Shown here piece after piece: positions 1-6,703 of a DNA stretch of 9,146 bases. A model generated the notes under the pieces. That model worked only from the letters and a program-made list of their open reading frames with translations. It was not told where the DNA came from and ran no database searches. This DNA is from Acidobacteriota bacterium (lineage in GTDB: Bacteria > Acidobacteriota > Terriglobia > Terriglobales > Acidobacteriaceae): NCBI GenBank assembly GCA_003225595.1, contig QIAR01000241.1, positions 1 through 9,146 on the forward strand, in the 5' to 3' direction. Position numbers and translations under genes: made by a program. Within the stretch, counting starts at the first letter, position 1; each line of letters opens with the position of its first letter.

Positions 1-168
1 CGAGAGCCCAGAACGCGATGGTCTCCACAGGCCGTGGCAGGACAGGTTGTGGGGTTCGGCAAGATGGACATGCGCCTTGGTTGACCAAACCGGAGCGAAG
101 CACTAGTCGACGGTTTCCAACTGAGTCGCCTCACCGCATCCCTGCAAGGATGCCCCCTCGCAGAATTT
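1..168. other. Leader/intergenic region with no supported gene
   Basis: I cannot support a gene here. On the plus strand, frame 1 stops at 82-84 and frame 2 stops in a TAG near 103. Frame 3 stays open to about 188, but it reads as an Arg-rich, low-quality peptide with no recognisable motif. The stretch could include the last residues of an upstream gene, but nothing proves it. Bases 136-153 form a perfect hairpin (GCATCC, loop CTGCAA, GGATGC) ending 15 bases before the ATG at 169. Confidence 0.5.
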
Positions 169-1053
169 ATGTCCTTGAAAAACTATAACGGGCACTCGAT
201 GGTGGCAGCTCTGCGACGCGTCGTTGTGTGCTCGCCTCGCAACGCTGGATGGAATTGTAACCAGCGCGTTTCCTGCTGGCGCGAACTCGGGTTTTCACAC
301 CCGCCGGAGTTCGAGACCGCCCAGGCTCAGCACGAAGCGTTATGTCGCGAACTGGAAGAGTGCGGTGCTGAAGTGCTGAATCTTCCTGGCTCCAGCCAGC
401 TTTCTCTGGATGCGGTTTATACGCATGATGCTTCTCTGCCTACTGATTACGGCCTCATCCTGATGTGCCCGGGCAAAAGCAGTCGCGTGCAGGAGGTGCA
501 GGCGCACCGCGAGTTCTGCCAGGTTCTCGGGATTCCTGTGCTGGGCGAAATCAAACCGCCGGGCACAACGGAAGCTGGAGATATGTTATGGCTGGATTCC
601 AAAACTCTTCTGATCGGGCACGGCTACCGCACGAACGCAAGCGGCATCGCACAGATGCGCGAACTCCTCGCCGACCGAGGCGTGCAAGTTATTGCAGCTC
701 CGCTGCCGTACGGGTCAGGACCTTCGGCCTGCTTGCATCTCATGTCGCTGATGAGCCGGCTGGACGAGCAGACCGTCTTAGTCGATCTTCCCTGGCTAGC
801 GGTAGAAACCGTGGAGCTGCTCAGGTCGCGCGGCTTCCAGTTCTTGGAGAGCGATCCATCGGAACGCGACACGCTGGCCTGCAATGTCCTTTCTCTCGGT
901 GGTAAGTGCTTGCTCTCTCTGGAAGAAAACCGGAGAACCAACCAACGTCTCCGTGGCGCTGGATATGACGTACGGACCTTTTGCGGGTCCGAACTATGCA
1001 TCAATGGCAGCGGTGGACCTACCTGTCTGACTAGACCCCTGCTGCGCATCTGA
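169..1053 (+). CDS. Dimethylarginine dimethylaminohydrolase (DDAH) / amidinotransferase-family enzyme
   Basis: This 294-residue protein has the amidinotransferase (pentein) fold signature of the DDAH/arginine deiminase superfamily. These enzymes use a Cys-His-Glu set to attack a guanidino carbon; DDAH converts methylated arginine to citrulline plus a methylamine. Visible landmarks are VYTHDASLP with Asp87 (substrate-side Asp), TTEAGDMLW with Glu135 and Asp138, SACLHLMS with His190, and GGPTCLTRPLLR near the C-terminus with the likely nucleophile Cys286. Length fits the family (about 250-300). The start is uncertain: ATG 169 has no good Shine-Dalgarno at normal spacing, and Met11 (ATG at 199) begins just before the conserved RRVVVCSPRNAGW segment. 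The protein is cytosolic, with no signal peptide. It holds 13 Cys residues, many for a cytosolic enzyme of this size. The exact substrate (dimethylarginine, arginine or another guanidine) cannot be read from sequence. It appears monocistronic, as the next gene is 178 bp away and unrelated. Confidence 0.85.
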   Translation: MSLKNYNGHSMVAALRRVVVCSPRNAGWNCNQRVSCWRELGFSHPPEFETAQAQHEALCRELEECGAEVLNLPGSSQLSLDAVYTHDASLPTDYGLILMCPGKSSRVQEVQAHREFCQVLGIPVLGEIKPPGTTEAGDMLWLDSKTLLIGHGYRTNASGIAQMRELLADRGVQVIAAPLPYGSGPSACLHLMSLMSRLDEQTVLVDLPWLAVETVELLRSRGFQFLESDPSERDTLACNVLSLGGKCLLSLEENRRTNQRLRGAGYDVRTFCGSELCINGSGGPTCLTRPLLRI

Positions 1054-1231
1054 CGCCTTTTCGTTCTTCGCCCGCACCAAAAATACACGACAGAAGGCCG
1101 CCTCGCTGGTGCAGGGGATCAGTAACAGCTTATATAACAGGAACTTCTGCCGTTGTGACGGCGGCACATTAATTGCATAGAGTTCCTTCGTTACAGGGCG
1201 AACAGAGACCTGCAAAAGGAGGAAACAACCG
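1054..1231 (+). promoter_or_regulatory. Leader region of the repeat-protein gene with nested inverted repeats
   Basis: This 178-bp gap probably holds the promoter and 5' leader of the downstream exported-protein gene. I see GTAAC (1122-1126) complementary to GTTAC (1190-1194), GGAACT (1140-1145) complementary to AGTTCC (1181-1186), and inside them a perfect small hairpin GCCGT-TGTG-ACGGC (1149-1162). Together these could fold the transcript leader ahead of the AGGAGG. An AT-rich patch (TATATAAC, 1131-1138) could be a -10 element but has no convincing -35 partner. No terminator with a T-tract follows the upstream gene. Confidence 0.35.
1217..1222 (+). promoter_or_regulatory. Strong ribosome-binding site (AGGAGG)
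   Basis: A perfect AGGAGG lies 9 bases before the ATG at 1232. It fixes that start codon and suggests efficient translation, in contrast to the weak sites before the other plus-strand genes here. Confidence 0.85.
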
Positions 1232-1897
1232 ATGGTTCAAAATGTCCTGACCCGACATTCTTTGCGGGCAACCATTTTCGCCACTGCGCTGTTGCTGTGG
1301 TGTACGGTGCTCGCTGCTCCAATCAAAGTCGCAGCGCAGACTGATAACGACGACAAGAAGCCTGCCGTTCAGCACTCTGGCGACGACATGAACGCTGTGG
1401 CCCAGAAAAAAAATGAGAGCCACATTACTGAAAGTGAGTTGCAAAATTTCGATCAGTTCCTCGATTCTCATCCGCAGATCGCTAGTGACCTCAAGAAGAA
1501 CCCATCGCTGATAGACGATCAGAATTACCTCAACAGCCACCCTCAACTCGCGGAATTCCTGAAGACTCATCCGGGAGTTCGCGAGCAGGTCAAGGAGAAC
1601 CCCCAAAGGTTCATGAACCGCGAACTTGGCTATCAAGCCTCAGGTGAAGGTGTGAAACCCGAGGAGTTGCGGCACTTCGATGAGTTCCTGGACCAACATC
1701 CGCAAATTGCCCAGGACTTGCAAAAGAACCCTTCGCTCGCCAATGACCAGAGCTATCTCAGCTCACATCCGGAACTCAAGAAATTCCTGGACGGCTATGG
1801 TGGAGTTCGGCATGAGCTCAAGACCCGTCCGCAGGAGTTTATGGAACAGTTCCGCAAATACGAGAAGCGCGAGGACCAATCGAAGCCACGGAAGTAA
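1232..1897 (+). CDS. Exported protein with two 60-residue 'HP' repeats, unknown function
   Basis: This 221-residue protein has no function I can name. Residues 1-36 look like a Sec signal peptide: basic n-region, hydrophobic core ATIFATALLLWCTVLAA, and a plausible cleavage after VAA near residue 35. A polar linker follows. Residues 69-128 and 145-204 are two repeats that align without gaps, with 37 of 60 positions identical by my count. Each repeat is itself built from a shorter unit: FLDSHPQIASDLKKNPSL resembles YLNSHPQLAEFLKTHPGV 23 residues later, giving a pattern of FLxxHPxΦ...L..NP. The mature protein is charged, very hydrophilic and apparently free of Cys, and it ends in a basic tail (KREDQSKPRK). 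I expect short helices capped by His-Pro/Asn-Pro turns in the periplasm or outside the cell. The gene has its own strong RBS and its own terminator, so it is probably a single-gene unit. I recall similar repeat proteins in Acidobacteriota, which is recollection rather than evidence. Confidence 0.85.
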   Translation: MVQNVLTRHSLRATIFATALLLWCTVLAAPIKVAAQTDNDDKKPAVQHSGDDMNAVAQKKNESHITESELQNFDQFLDSHPQIASDLKKNPSLIDDQNYLNSHPQLAEFLKTHPGVREQVKENPQRFMNRELGYQASGEGVKPEELRHFDEFLDQHPQIAQDLQKNPSLANDQSYLSSHPELKKFLDGYGGVRHELKTRPQEFMEQFRKYEKREDQSKPRK

Positions 1898-1906
1898 AAG
1901 CGCGAT

Positions 1907-1941
1907 AAAAAAGGGCCGGTGAACCAGCCGGCCCTTTTTTT
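1907..1941 (+). terminator. Strong intrinsic terminator after the repeat-protein gene
   Basis: GGGCCGG (1913-1919) pairs perfectly with CCGGCCC (1928-1934) around an 8-base loop and is followed by seven T (1935-1941). The A-run at 1907-1912 pairs with the T-run, extending the stem to about 13 bp and giving a T-tract on the opposite strand too. It insulates mfd from the gene upstream. Confidence 0.92.
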
Positions 1942-1968
1942 GTGTACATTGAATCCGCCCACTAACAT
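1940..1968 (+). promoter_or_regulatory. Possible mfd promoter
   Basis: TTGTGT (1940-1945) and TAACAT (1963-1968) are separated by 17 bases, the ideal spacing for a sigma-70-type promoter. The -35 overlaps the terminator T-tract and neither box is a close match (3 and 4 of 6), so this is tentative. It would give a leader of about 45 bases before the ATG at 2019. Confidence 0.25.
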
Positions 1969-2018
1969 TTCGGGCTGACGGTGTCGATTATCATTCCGGC
2001 TGTTAGAATGAAAGAGCA

Positions 2019-5000
2019 ATGGTTCTGTCCTTCGTTCGCGAACTCTTCGCGGACGTGGAAAACTTACCCGAATTTGCGCGTGCTGCCTCCCACTTGAGAG
2101 AGGGCGCGGGGCGGATTCGTCTATCCGGGCTGACTCCAACTGCCAAAGCACTGCTTCTGGTCCTGCTCCAACGTGCAACTGGACGCCCATTCCTCATTGT
2201 GGTCACCGATAATCGCGCGGCTGAAGATCTCGTTCCGGTGCTGCAATCTTTCTGCGAACTCAGCCGAGCAACCGATCCGAATTCCGTGGTCGTGCTTCCG
2301 GCACGTGATGTTTTGCCGTTTCAAAACCTTTCACCACACCCGGAAATTCAAGAGGAACGAGCAACCGCGCTTTGGAAGATCGCGACTGGTGCGGCTTCGC
2401 TGGTTGTGTGTCCAGTTTCGGCGACAACCATCCGGCTACGTTCCGCCGAATACTACTCAGACCTGGGCCGCGTAGTCCGTCGTAATGAGACTCTGGATAT
2501 CGAAGCTCTCATTCGGCACCTGAACACGGTGGGCTACACATCTGCCGATGTGGTTGAGATGCCCGGACAATATGCGCTGCGCGGAGGAATCCTGGACGTC
2601 TACTCTCCAGAAGCCGACCGCCCGGTTCGTATCGAATTTTTCGGCGATGAGATCGAGTCGATCCGAAAATTTGATCCCGCGTCTCAGCGTTCCTCAAATC
2701 CGGTGGACGAGTCGTTGCTTCTGCCGCTCACCGAGACGCCGGTACACGAGGATTTGTTGGGAGCCATCCACGCGCAGCTTTCGGGAAAGCGTATCAGTGG
2801 CTCCGAAGATGTAGTTGAGCAGGCGCTTCGAGCGGGCGAAGTTACGGTGTTTCCAGGATGGGAGTTTTACGCCCCGGTTGCCGGCGCGGATCGCAATCTA
2901 TTCGAATTGATGCCTGAAGCGAGCGTGATTTTGGATGAACCCGACAGTCTGAAGCACGAACTCGACCGGGCATGGGCACGGATCGAAGAAGCGCACGAGC
3001 GTAGCGGGATCGGCAATTTGGTAAGGCCCGAAGACCTATACGTCCCGCCCAAGGACTGGCAGCGAAACCTCCACAGCCTGCCCGGCGCCGACATGGAACA
3101 CCTCAGCATCACGCGCAGCATCGAAGCCGAGCCGCCAATCACATTCATTTCCCAACCCACACCGCGCTTTCACGGTTCCGTTTCCGCAATGCTGGAAGAA
3201 GTCAAGAAGTTGGTAGCGGAAGGCAAGCACGTCGTATTCGCCGCTCCGAACATTGGGGAACTCGAACGTCTGGCCGACATTTTCAGCGAGTACGGTGTTT
3301 CGTTTCGACTGGGTAGCCGGACGCGTGGCGGCGAGAGCTATGCAGATGAGACCGCATATTTTTCTGGCGAAGTATTCACCACCACACTGGTGAAAGCTTA
3401 CATCCCGGACGGCACACTGCTGCCGGCGGGCAACCTCGCGATATTCGGATGGCGTGACCTATTCGACGAATCAGAGGCTGTGGTCAGGCGGCCGCAGCGG
3501 CAGAAGTCGAAAGTCTCGGCCTTTCTTTCAGATTTCCGTGACTTGCAGGTGGGCGACTATGTAGTTCACGTGGAACACGGAATCGGCCAGTACCAAGGCC
3601 TGAAAGAAATTAGTCAGAGTGACGGCTCGGCAGAGTTCATGCTGCTCGAGTACGCCGAAGGCGCCAGGCTTTATGTCCCGCTGACCCGTCTCGATTTGGT
3701 GCAGAAATACCGCTCCTCTGAAGGCGCCAAGCCTGTGCTCAGCCATCTGGGCACTGCCACCTGGGCTAGAACGAAAGCTCGAGTACGCAAGGCCATGAAA
3801 GACATGGCCGACGAGCTGCTCAAGCTGTACGCCGAACGCAAAATGGCCGAGGGGCACGCCTTTTCCGCTGACAGCGAGTGGATGAAGGAGTTTGAGGATA
3901 CCTTCGAGTACAGTGAGACGGAAGACCAGGAGCAAGCAATTAGCGATGTGAAGCGTGATATGGAGTCGTCGCAGCCCATGGATCGCCTGCTCTGCGGTGA
4001 TGTTGGTTACGGCAAGACGGAAGTGGCTATGCGCGCGGCGTTCAAGGCAGTCAGCGACAACAAGCAGGTTGCGGTGCTGGCGCCTACCACCGTACTTGCA
4101 TTCCAGCATTATGAGACTTTCAAGCAGCGGTTCGCGGCGTTTCCCGTCAACATCGAGATGATCAGCCGCTTTCGTAGCGCGAAACAGCAGAAAGAGATTC
4201 TCCAAAGGGTCGAAGCCGGGAAAATAGACATTCTCATTGGCACGCACCGGCTTTTATCGAAGGATGTGAAGTTCGCCGATTTCGGATTGCTCGTGGTTGA
4301 TGAAGAGCAACGCTTCGGAGTGCGCCACAAGGAACGGCTGAAGCAAATACGGAAACAAGTTGACGTGCTGACCATGTCAGCCACTCCGATTCCGCGTACG
4401 CTGCACATGTCACTGGTAGGGTTGCGCGACATGAGCGTCATTGAAACGCCACCTAAAGACCGCATGGCGATTCAAACAGTCGTGGCAAGCTGGGATGAGA
4501 AACTGATTCAATCTGCCATTGAGCAGGAACTGGAGCGCGGCGGGCAGGTCTACTTCGTTCATAACCGAGTGGAGAGTATCTGGGAAATCGCTGCCAAGCT
4601 CCAGGAGTGGATACCGCGAGCGCGCATAACCGTCGGACACGGGCAGATGTCGGAAGCAGAGCTGGAGAAGGGGATGCTCAAATTCATGCATCACGAAGCC
4701 GACGTTCTCGTGGCTACGACCATTATCGAGAATGGCCTGGACATCCCCCTCTGCAATACGATTCTCATCAACCGGGCCGACCGGCATGGGCTATCAGAGT
4801 TGTACCAGTTACGTGGGCGCGTAGGACGCTCCAATCGACGCGCCTATGCGTATCTCCTGCTGCCGCCCGAAATCGAATTGACCCCGGTCGCACGTCGCCG
4901 CCTGGCTGCACTGAAGGAATTTTCGGACCTTGGGGCCGGTTTCAAGATTGCGGCGCTCGATCTGGAACTACGCGGTGCAGGGAACCTGCTGGGCGGCGAG

Positions 5001-5567
5001 CAGAGCGGTCACATTGAAGCGGTTGGCTTCGAGCTTTACACGCAAATGTTGGAACGCGCCGTGCGAGAAATGAAAGGTGAGGCCGCGCCGGAAGAAACTG
5101 AAATCCAGCTTAATCTCGGCCTCAACATCCGGATACCGGCGGATTACATTCCAGAGGAGAACCAGCGCCTGCGCATGTACAAGCGAATTGCTGGAGTGGA
5201 AACGGAATCGCAGCTCAGCGATGTGCGTGCCGAACTGGAGGACCGCTATGGCGAGCCGCCGGCCGCAGTGCAGAACCTGCTCGAGTATGCTGCCCTGAAG
5301 TTGCTTTGTCTTACGGTTGGAGTCACCAACATTGAGCGCAAGCGCGAACTTGTGAGTATCAAGTTTCGCCAGAACGCGGGGGTTGATCCGGATCGGCTGG
5401 CGCGCTTCGTCTCCTCACAGCGTGCAGCCCAGTTCACGCCAGAGGGTGTTCTGAAATTCTCGGCGAGAGCGACCGGCGCCGAAGAGGTTTTGCGTCATCT
5501 CAGGAACGTGCTGCAGGAACTTGCCAGCGGAACTTTGGAAGAGGCTTCCGCAACGAGAAGATCGTAG
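2019..5567 (+). CDS. mfd: Transcription-repair coupling factor Mfd
   Basis: This 1182-residue Mfd is full length (E. coli 1148, B. subtilis 1177). Mfd is an ATP-driven DNA translocase that pushes stalled RNA polymerase off lesions and recruits UvrA for nucleotide excision repair. Residues 1 to about 330 are the UvrB-like module (RGGILDVY at 188-195) with a degenerate nucleotide site. Residues from about 505 form the RNA-polymerase-interacting domain (VGDYVVHVEHGIGQYQGL from 511). The helicase motor follows: Walker A GDVGYGKTE 660-668, DEEQ 761-764, SAT 787-789, TTIIENGLDIP around 900-910 and QLRGRVGR 930-937. The TRG translocation motif residues known in E. coli as R929, R953 and Q963 correspond by spacing to R961, R985 and Q995. 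The C-terminal regulatory domain (D7) covers roughly 1020-1130. The start at 2019 is supported by the MVLSFVRELF-type N-terminus and a weak GAAAGAG just upstream; an ATG at 2008 is out of frame. Confidence 0.98.
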   Translation: MVLSFVRELFADVENLPEFARAASHLREGAGRIRLSGLTPTAKALLLVLLQRATGRPFLIVVTDNRAAEDLVPVLQSFCELSRATDPNSVVVLPARDVLPFQNLSPHPEIQEERATALWKIATGAASLVVCPVSATTIRLRSAEYYSDLGRVVRRNETLDIEALIRHLNTVGYTSADVVEMPGQYALRGGILDVYSPEADRPVRIEFFGDEIESIRKFDPASQRSSNPVDESLLLPLTETPVHEDLLGAIHAQLSGKRISGSEDVVEQALRAGEVTVFPGWEFYAPVAGADRNLFELMPEASVILDEPDSLKHELDRAWARIEEAHERSGIGNLVRPEDLYVPPKDWQRNLHSLPGADMEHLSITRSIEAEPPITFISQPTPRFHGSVSAMLEEVKKLVAEGKHVVFAAPNIGELERLADIFSEYGVSFRLGSRTRGGESYADETAYFSGEVFTTTLVKAYIPDGTLLPAGNLAIFGWRDLFDESEAVVRRPQRQKSKVSAFLSDFRDLQVGDYVVHVEHGIGQYQGLKEISQSDGSAEFMLLEYAEGARLYVPLTRLDLVQKYRSSEGAKPVLSHLGTATWARTKARVRKAMKDMADELLKLYAERKMAEGHAFSADSEWMKEFEDTFEYSETEDQEQAISDVKRDMESSQPMDRLLCGDVGYGKTEVAMRAAFKAVSDNKQVAVLAPTTVLAFQHYETFKQRFAAFPVNIEMISRFRSAKQQKEILQRVEAGKIDILIGTHRLLSKDVKFADFGLLVVDEEQRFGVRHKERLKQIRKQVDVLTMSATPIPRTLHMSLVGLRDMSVIETPPKDRMAIQTVVASWDEKLIQSAIEQELERGGQVYFVHNRVESIWEIAAKLQEWIPRARITVGHGQMSEAELEKGMLKFMHHEADVLVATTIIENGLDIPLCNTILINRADRHGLSELYQLRGRVGRSNRRAYAYLLLPPEIELTPVARRRLAALKEFSDLGAGFKIAALDLELRGAGNLLGGEQSGHIEAVGFELYTQMLERAVREMKGEAAPEETEIQLNLGLNIRIPADYIPEENQRLRMYKRIAGVETESQLSDVRAELEDRYGEPPAAVQNLLEYAALKLLCLTVGVTNIERKRELVSIKFRQNAGVDPDRLARFVSSQRAAQFTPEGVLKFSARATGAEEVLRHLRNVLQELASGTLEEASATRRS

Positions 5568-5701
5568 TCATCACGAATTTATTTTCTTCGTCAGCCTTCA
5601 GCACAGTCGCAGATGAGAGAGCAGGCTGCTATCTTTATGTGCCAGGTTAGATTTCGCAGAAGCTGATCATCCGCGCTAGCCCGCGGCTAAGGGACTTCCC
5701 G
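5568..5701 (+). promoter_or_regulatory. mfd-galU gap with candidate structures near the galU start
   Basis: An imperfect palindrome (AGAGAGCAG-G-CTGCTATCT, 5616-5634) followed by TTTAT is at best a weak mfd terminator. Nearer galU, two mutually exclusive small hairpins overlap: CCGCG...CGCGG (5671-5675 with 5682-5686) and TAGCC-CGC-GGCTA (5677-5689). The second touches the first base of the galU Shine-Dalgarno (AAGGGA, 5689-5694). I see no clear -35/-10 pair, so galU could be co-transcribed with mfd or have its own weak promoter. Confidence 0.3.
5689..5694 (+). promoter_or_regulatory. galU ribosome-binding site (AAGGGA)
   Basis: AAGGGA lies 7 bases before the ATG at 5702, which favours this start over the second in-frame ATG at 5708. 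Confidence 0.6.
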
Positions 5702-6583
5702 ATGACCATGAAAGTTCGCAAAGCAGTTTTCCCTGCTGCCGGACTCGGCACACGCTTCCTTCCCGCTACCAAAGCCCAACCGAAAGAAATGCTGCCGATT
5801 GTTGACAAGCCAATCATTCAATACGGGGTCGAAGAGGCGCTGGCGGCGGGGTGCGACCAGATTATTATCGTGACCGGCCGGGGCAAACAAGCGATTGAAG
5901 ATCATTTCGACGTCAGCTACGAACTGGAGAAGATGCTTGAAGAGCGCAAGAAGACGGACCTGCTGCAGATTGTCCGTCAAATCTCGGACATGATCCACGT
6001 GGCCTATGTCCGCCAGAAAGAGGCTTTGGGCCTGGGTCATGCCGTGCTAATGGCGCGCGAACTTGTGGGCAATGAGCCCTTTGCCGTGCTTCTGGCGGAC
6101 GACGTCATTGATGCCGAGGTCCCCTGCCTGAAACAGATGATCGACGTTTTCGAAGAAACACAATGCTCCGTCCTGGCGACGCAGGTCGTCGAAGGACCGG
6201 CGATCTCCTCTTATGGGGTGCTCGACGTCCAGCCGGCCGAAGGGCGTTTCAATGGACGGCTATTTGAAATTAAAAATATGGTGGAGAAACCAACGCAAGC
6301 GGAAGCGCCTTCCAATCTCGCCATTATTGGGCGCTACATACTTACTCCCAAAGTATTTGAGACTTTGTCTGAAACCCCGCTTGGGACGGGCGGAGAACTG
6401 CAGTTGACTGATGGAATGCGGCTGCTGCTGAAAAGTGAGAAGATGTACGCTTACATCTACGAAGGCCGGCGCCATGATACCGGGGACAAGCTCGGATTCC
6501 TCAAGGCCACAGTCGAGTTCGCCTTAAAGCGTCAGGATCTCGGAGATGAATTCCGCCGATACTTGAAAGAGCTGCAGTTCTGA
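5702..6583 (+). CDS. galU: UTP-glucose-1-phosphate uridylyltransferase GalU
   Basis: This 293-residue enzyme is the bacterial UDP-glucose pyrophosphorylase, making UDP-glucose and pyrophosphate from UTP and glucose-1-phosphate in the cytosol. UDP-glucose feeds galactose use, glycans and envelope polysaccharides. The nucleotide-binding signature AAGLGTRFLPATK is at residues 12-24, with QPKEMLPIVDKP following. The acidic pair in LLADDVID (Asp133-Asp134) sits where the metal-binding Asp is expected. SSYGVL (169-174), MVEKP (193-197), GELQLTD (231-237) and GDKLGFL (261-267) complete the family pattern. Length matches the family (about 290-300) and no key residue is missing. The gene follows mfd by 134 bp on the same strand and converges on recA. 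The link to mfd is positional and implies no shared pathway. RfbA- and RfbF-type nucleotidyltransferases are less likely, because the LPATKAQPKEMLPI stretch and VEKP spacing are GalU-like. Confidence 0.97.
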   Translation: MTMKVRKAVFPAAGLGTRFLPATKAQPKEMLPIVDKPIIQYGVEEALAAGCDQIIIVTGRGKQAIEDHFDVSYELEKMLEERKKTDLLQIVRQISDMIHVAYVRQKEALGLGHAVLMARELVGNEPFAVLLADDVIDAEVPCLKQMIDVFEETQCSVLATQVVEGPAISSYGVLDVQPAEGRFNGRLFEIKNMVEKPTQAEAPSNLAIIGRYILTPKVFETLSETPLGTGGELQLTDGMRLLLKSEKMYAYIYEGRRHDTGDKLGFLKATVEFALKRQDLGDEFRRYLKELQF

Positions 6584-6597
6584 GCCCTTTTTTGATC

Positions 6598-6703
6598 GAT
6601 CCGTTTGGATCCCGAGTCTTGCTCGGCCCTGTAGCGGCTGCTCACACCATACCGCGGGAGCCGCGCATAGTCCGATCCGGTTAGTGAAACCGGCGCTCGC
6701 GCC
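6598..6703. repeat. Cluster of short perfect hairpins in the galU/recA convergent gap
   Basis: In about 100 bases I count GATCC-GTTT-GGATC (6598-6611), immediately followed by CCGAG-TCTTG-CTCGG (6612-6626), then CGCGG-GAG-CCGCG (6653-6665), CCGGTT-AGTGA-AACCGG (6677-6693) and GGCG-CTCG-CGCC (6692-6703), the last overlapping the recA stop. None is followed by a T-tract in the right place; the T-run at 6588-6593 lies before them. They may act as transcript 3'-end stabilisers or Rho-dependent or bidirectional termination structures for both genes. Confidence 0.45.

Noticed and set aside
624..1088. Minus-strand open frame opposite the DDAH-like gene
   Set aside because: It is Arg/Ser-rich with no motif and mirrors the catalytic region of the real plus-strand gene.
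1295..1306. Possible lipoprotein signal (LLWC) in the repeat protein
   Set aside because: The residue before Cys is Trp, which does not fit a lipobox; a normal cleavage after VAA is more likely.
1169..1636. Minus-strand open frame opposite the repeat protein
   Set aside because: The plus frame has a perfect RBS, a signal peptide and conserved repeats; the minus frame has none of these.
1975..2009. Promoter reading CTGACG ... TAGAAT just before mfd
   Set aside because: The spacer is 23 bases, and initiation after TAGAAT would leave almost no leader; the 1940/1963 pair has better spacing.
3528..4247. Long minus-strand open frame (239 codons) inside mfd
   Set aside because: It lies wholly opposite the conserved RNA-polymerase-interacting and motor regions of mfd, shows no family motifs, and is a codon-bias shadow.
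6588..6593. T-run after galU as an intrinsic terminator
   Set aside because: No stable GC-rich stem precedes it; the hairpins all lie downstream of the T-run.
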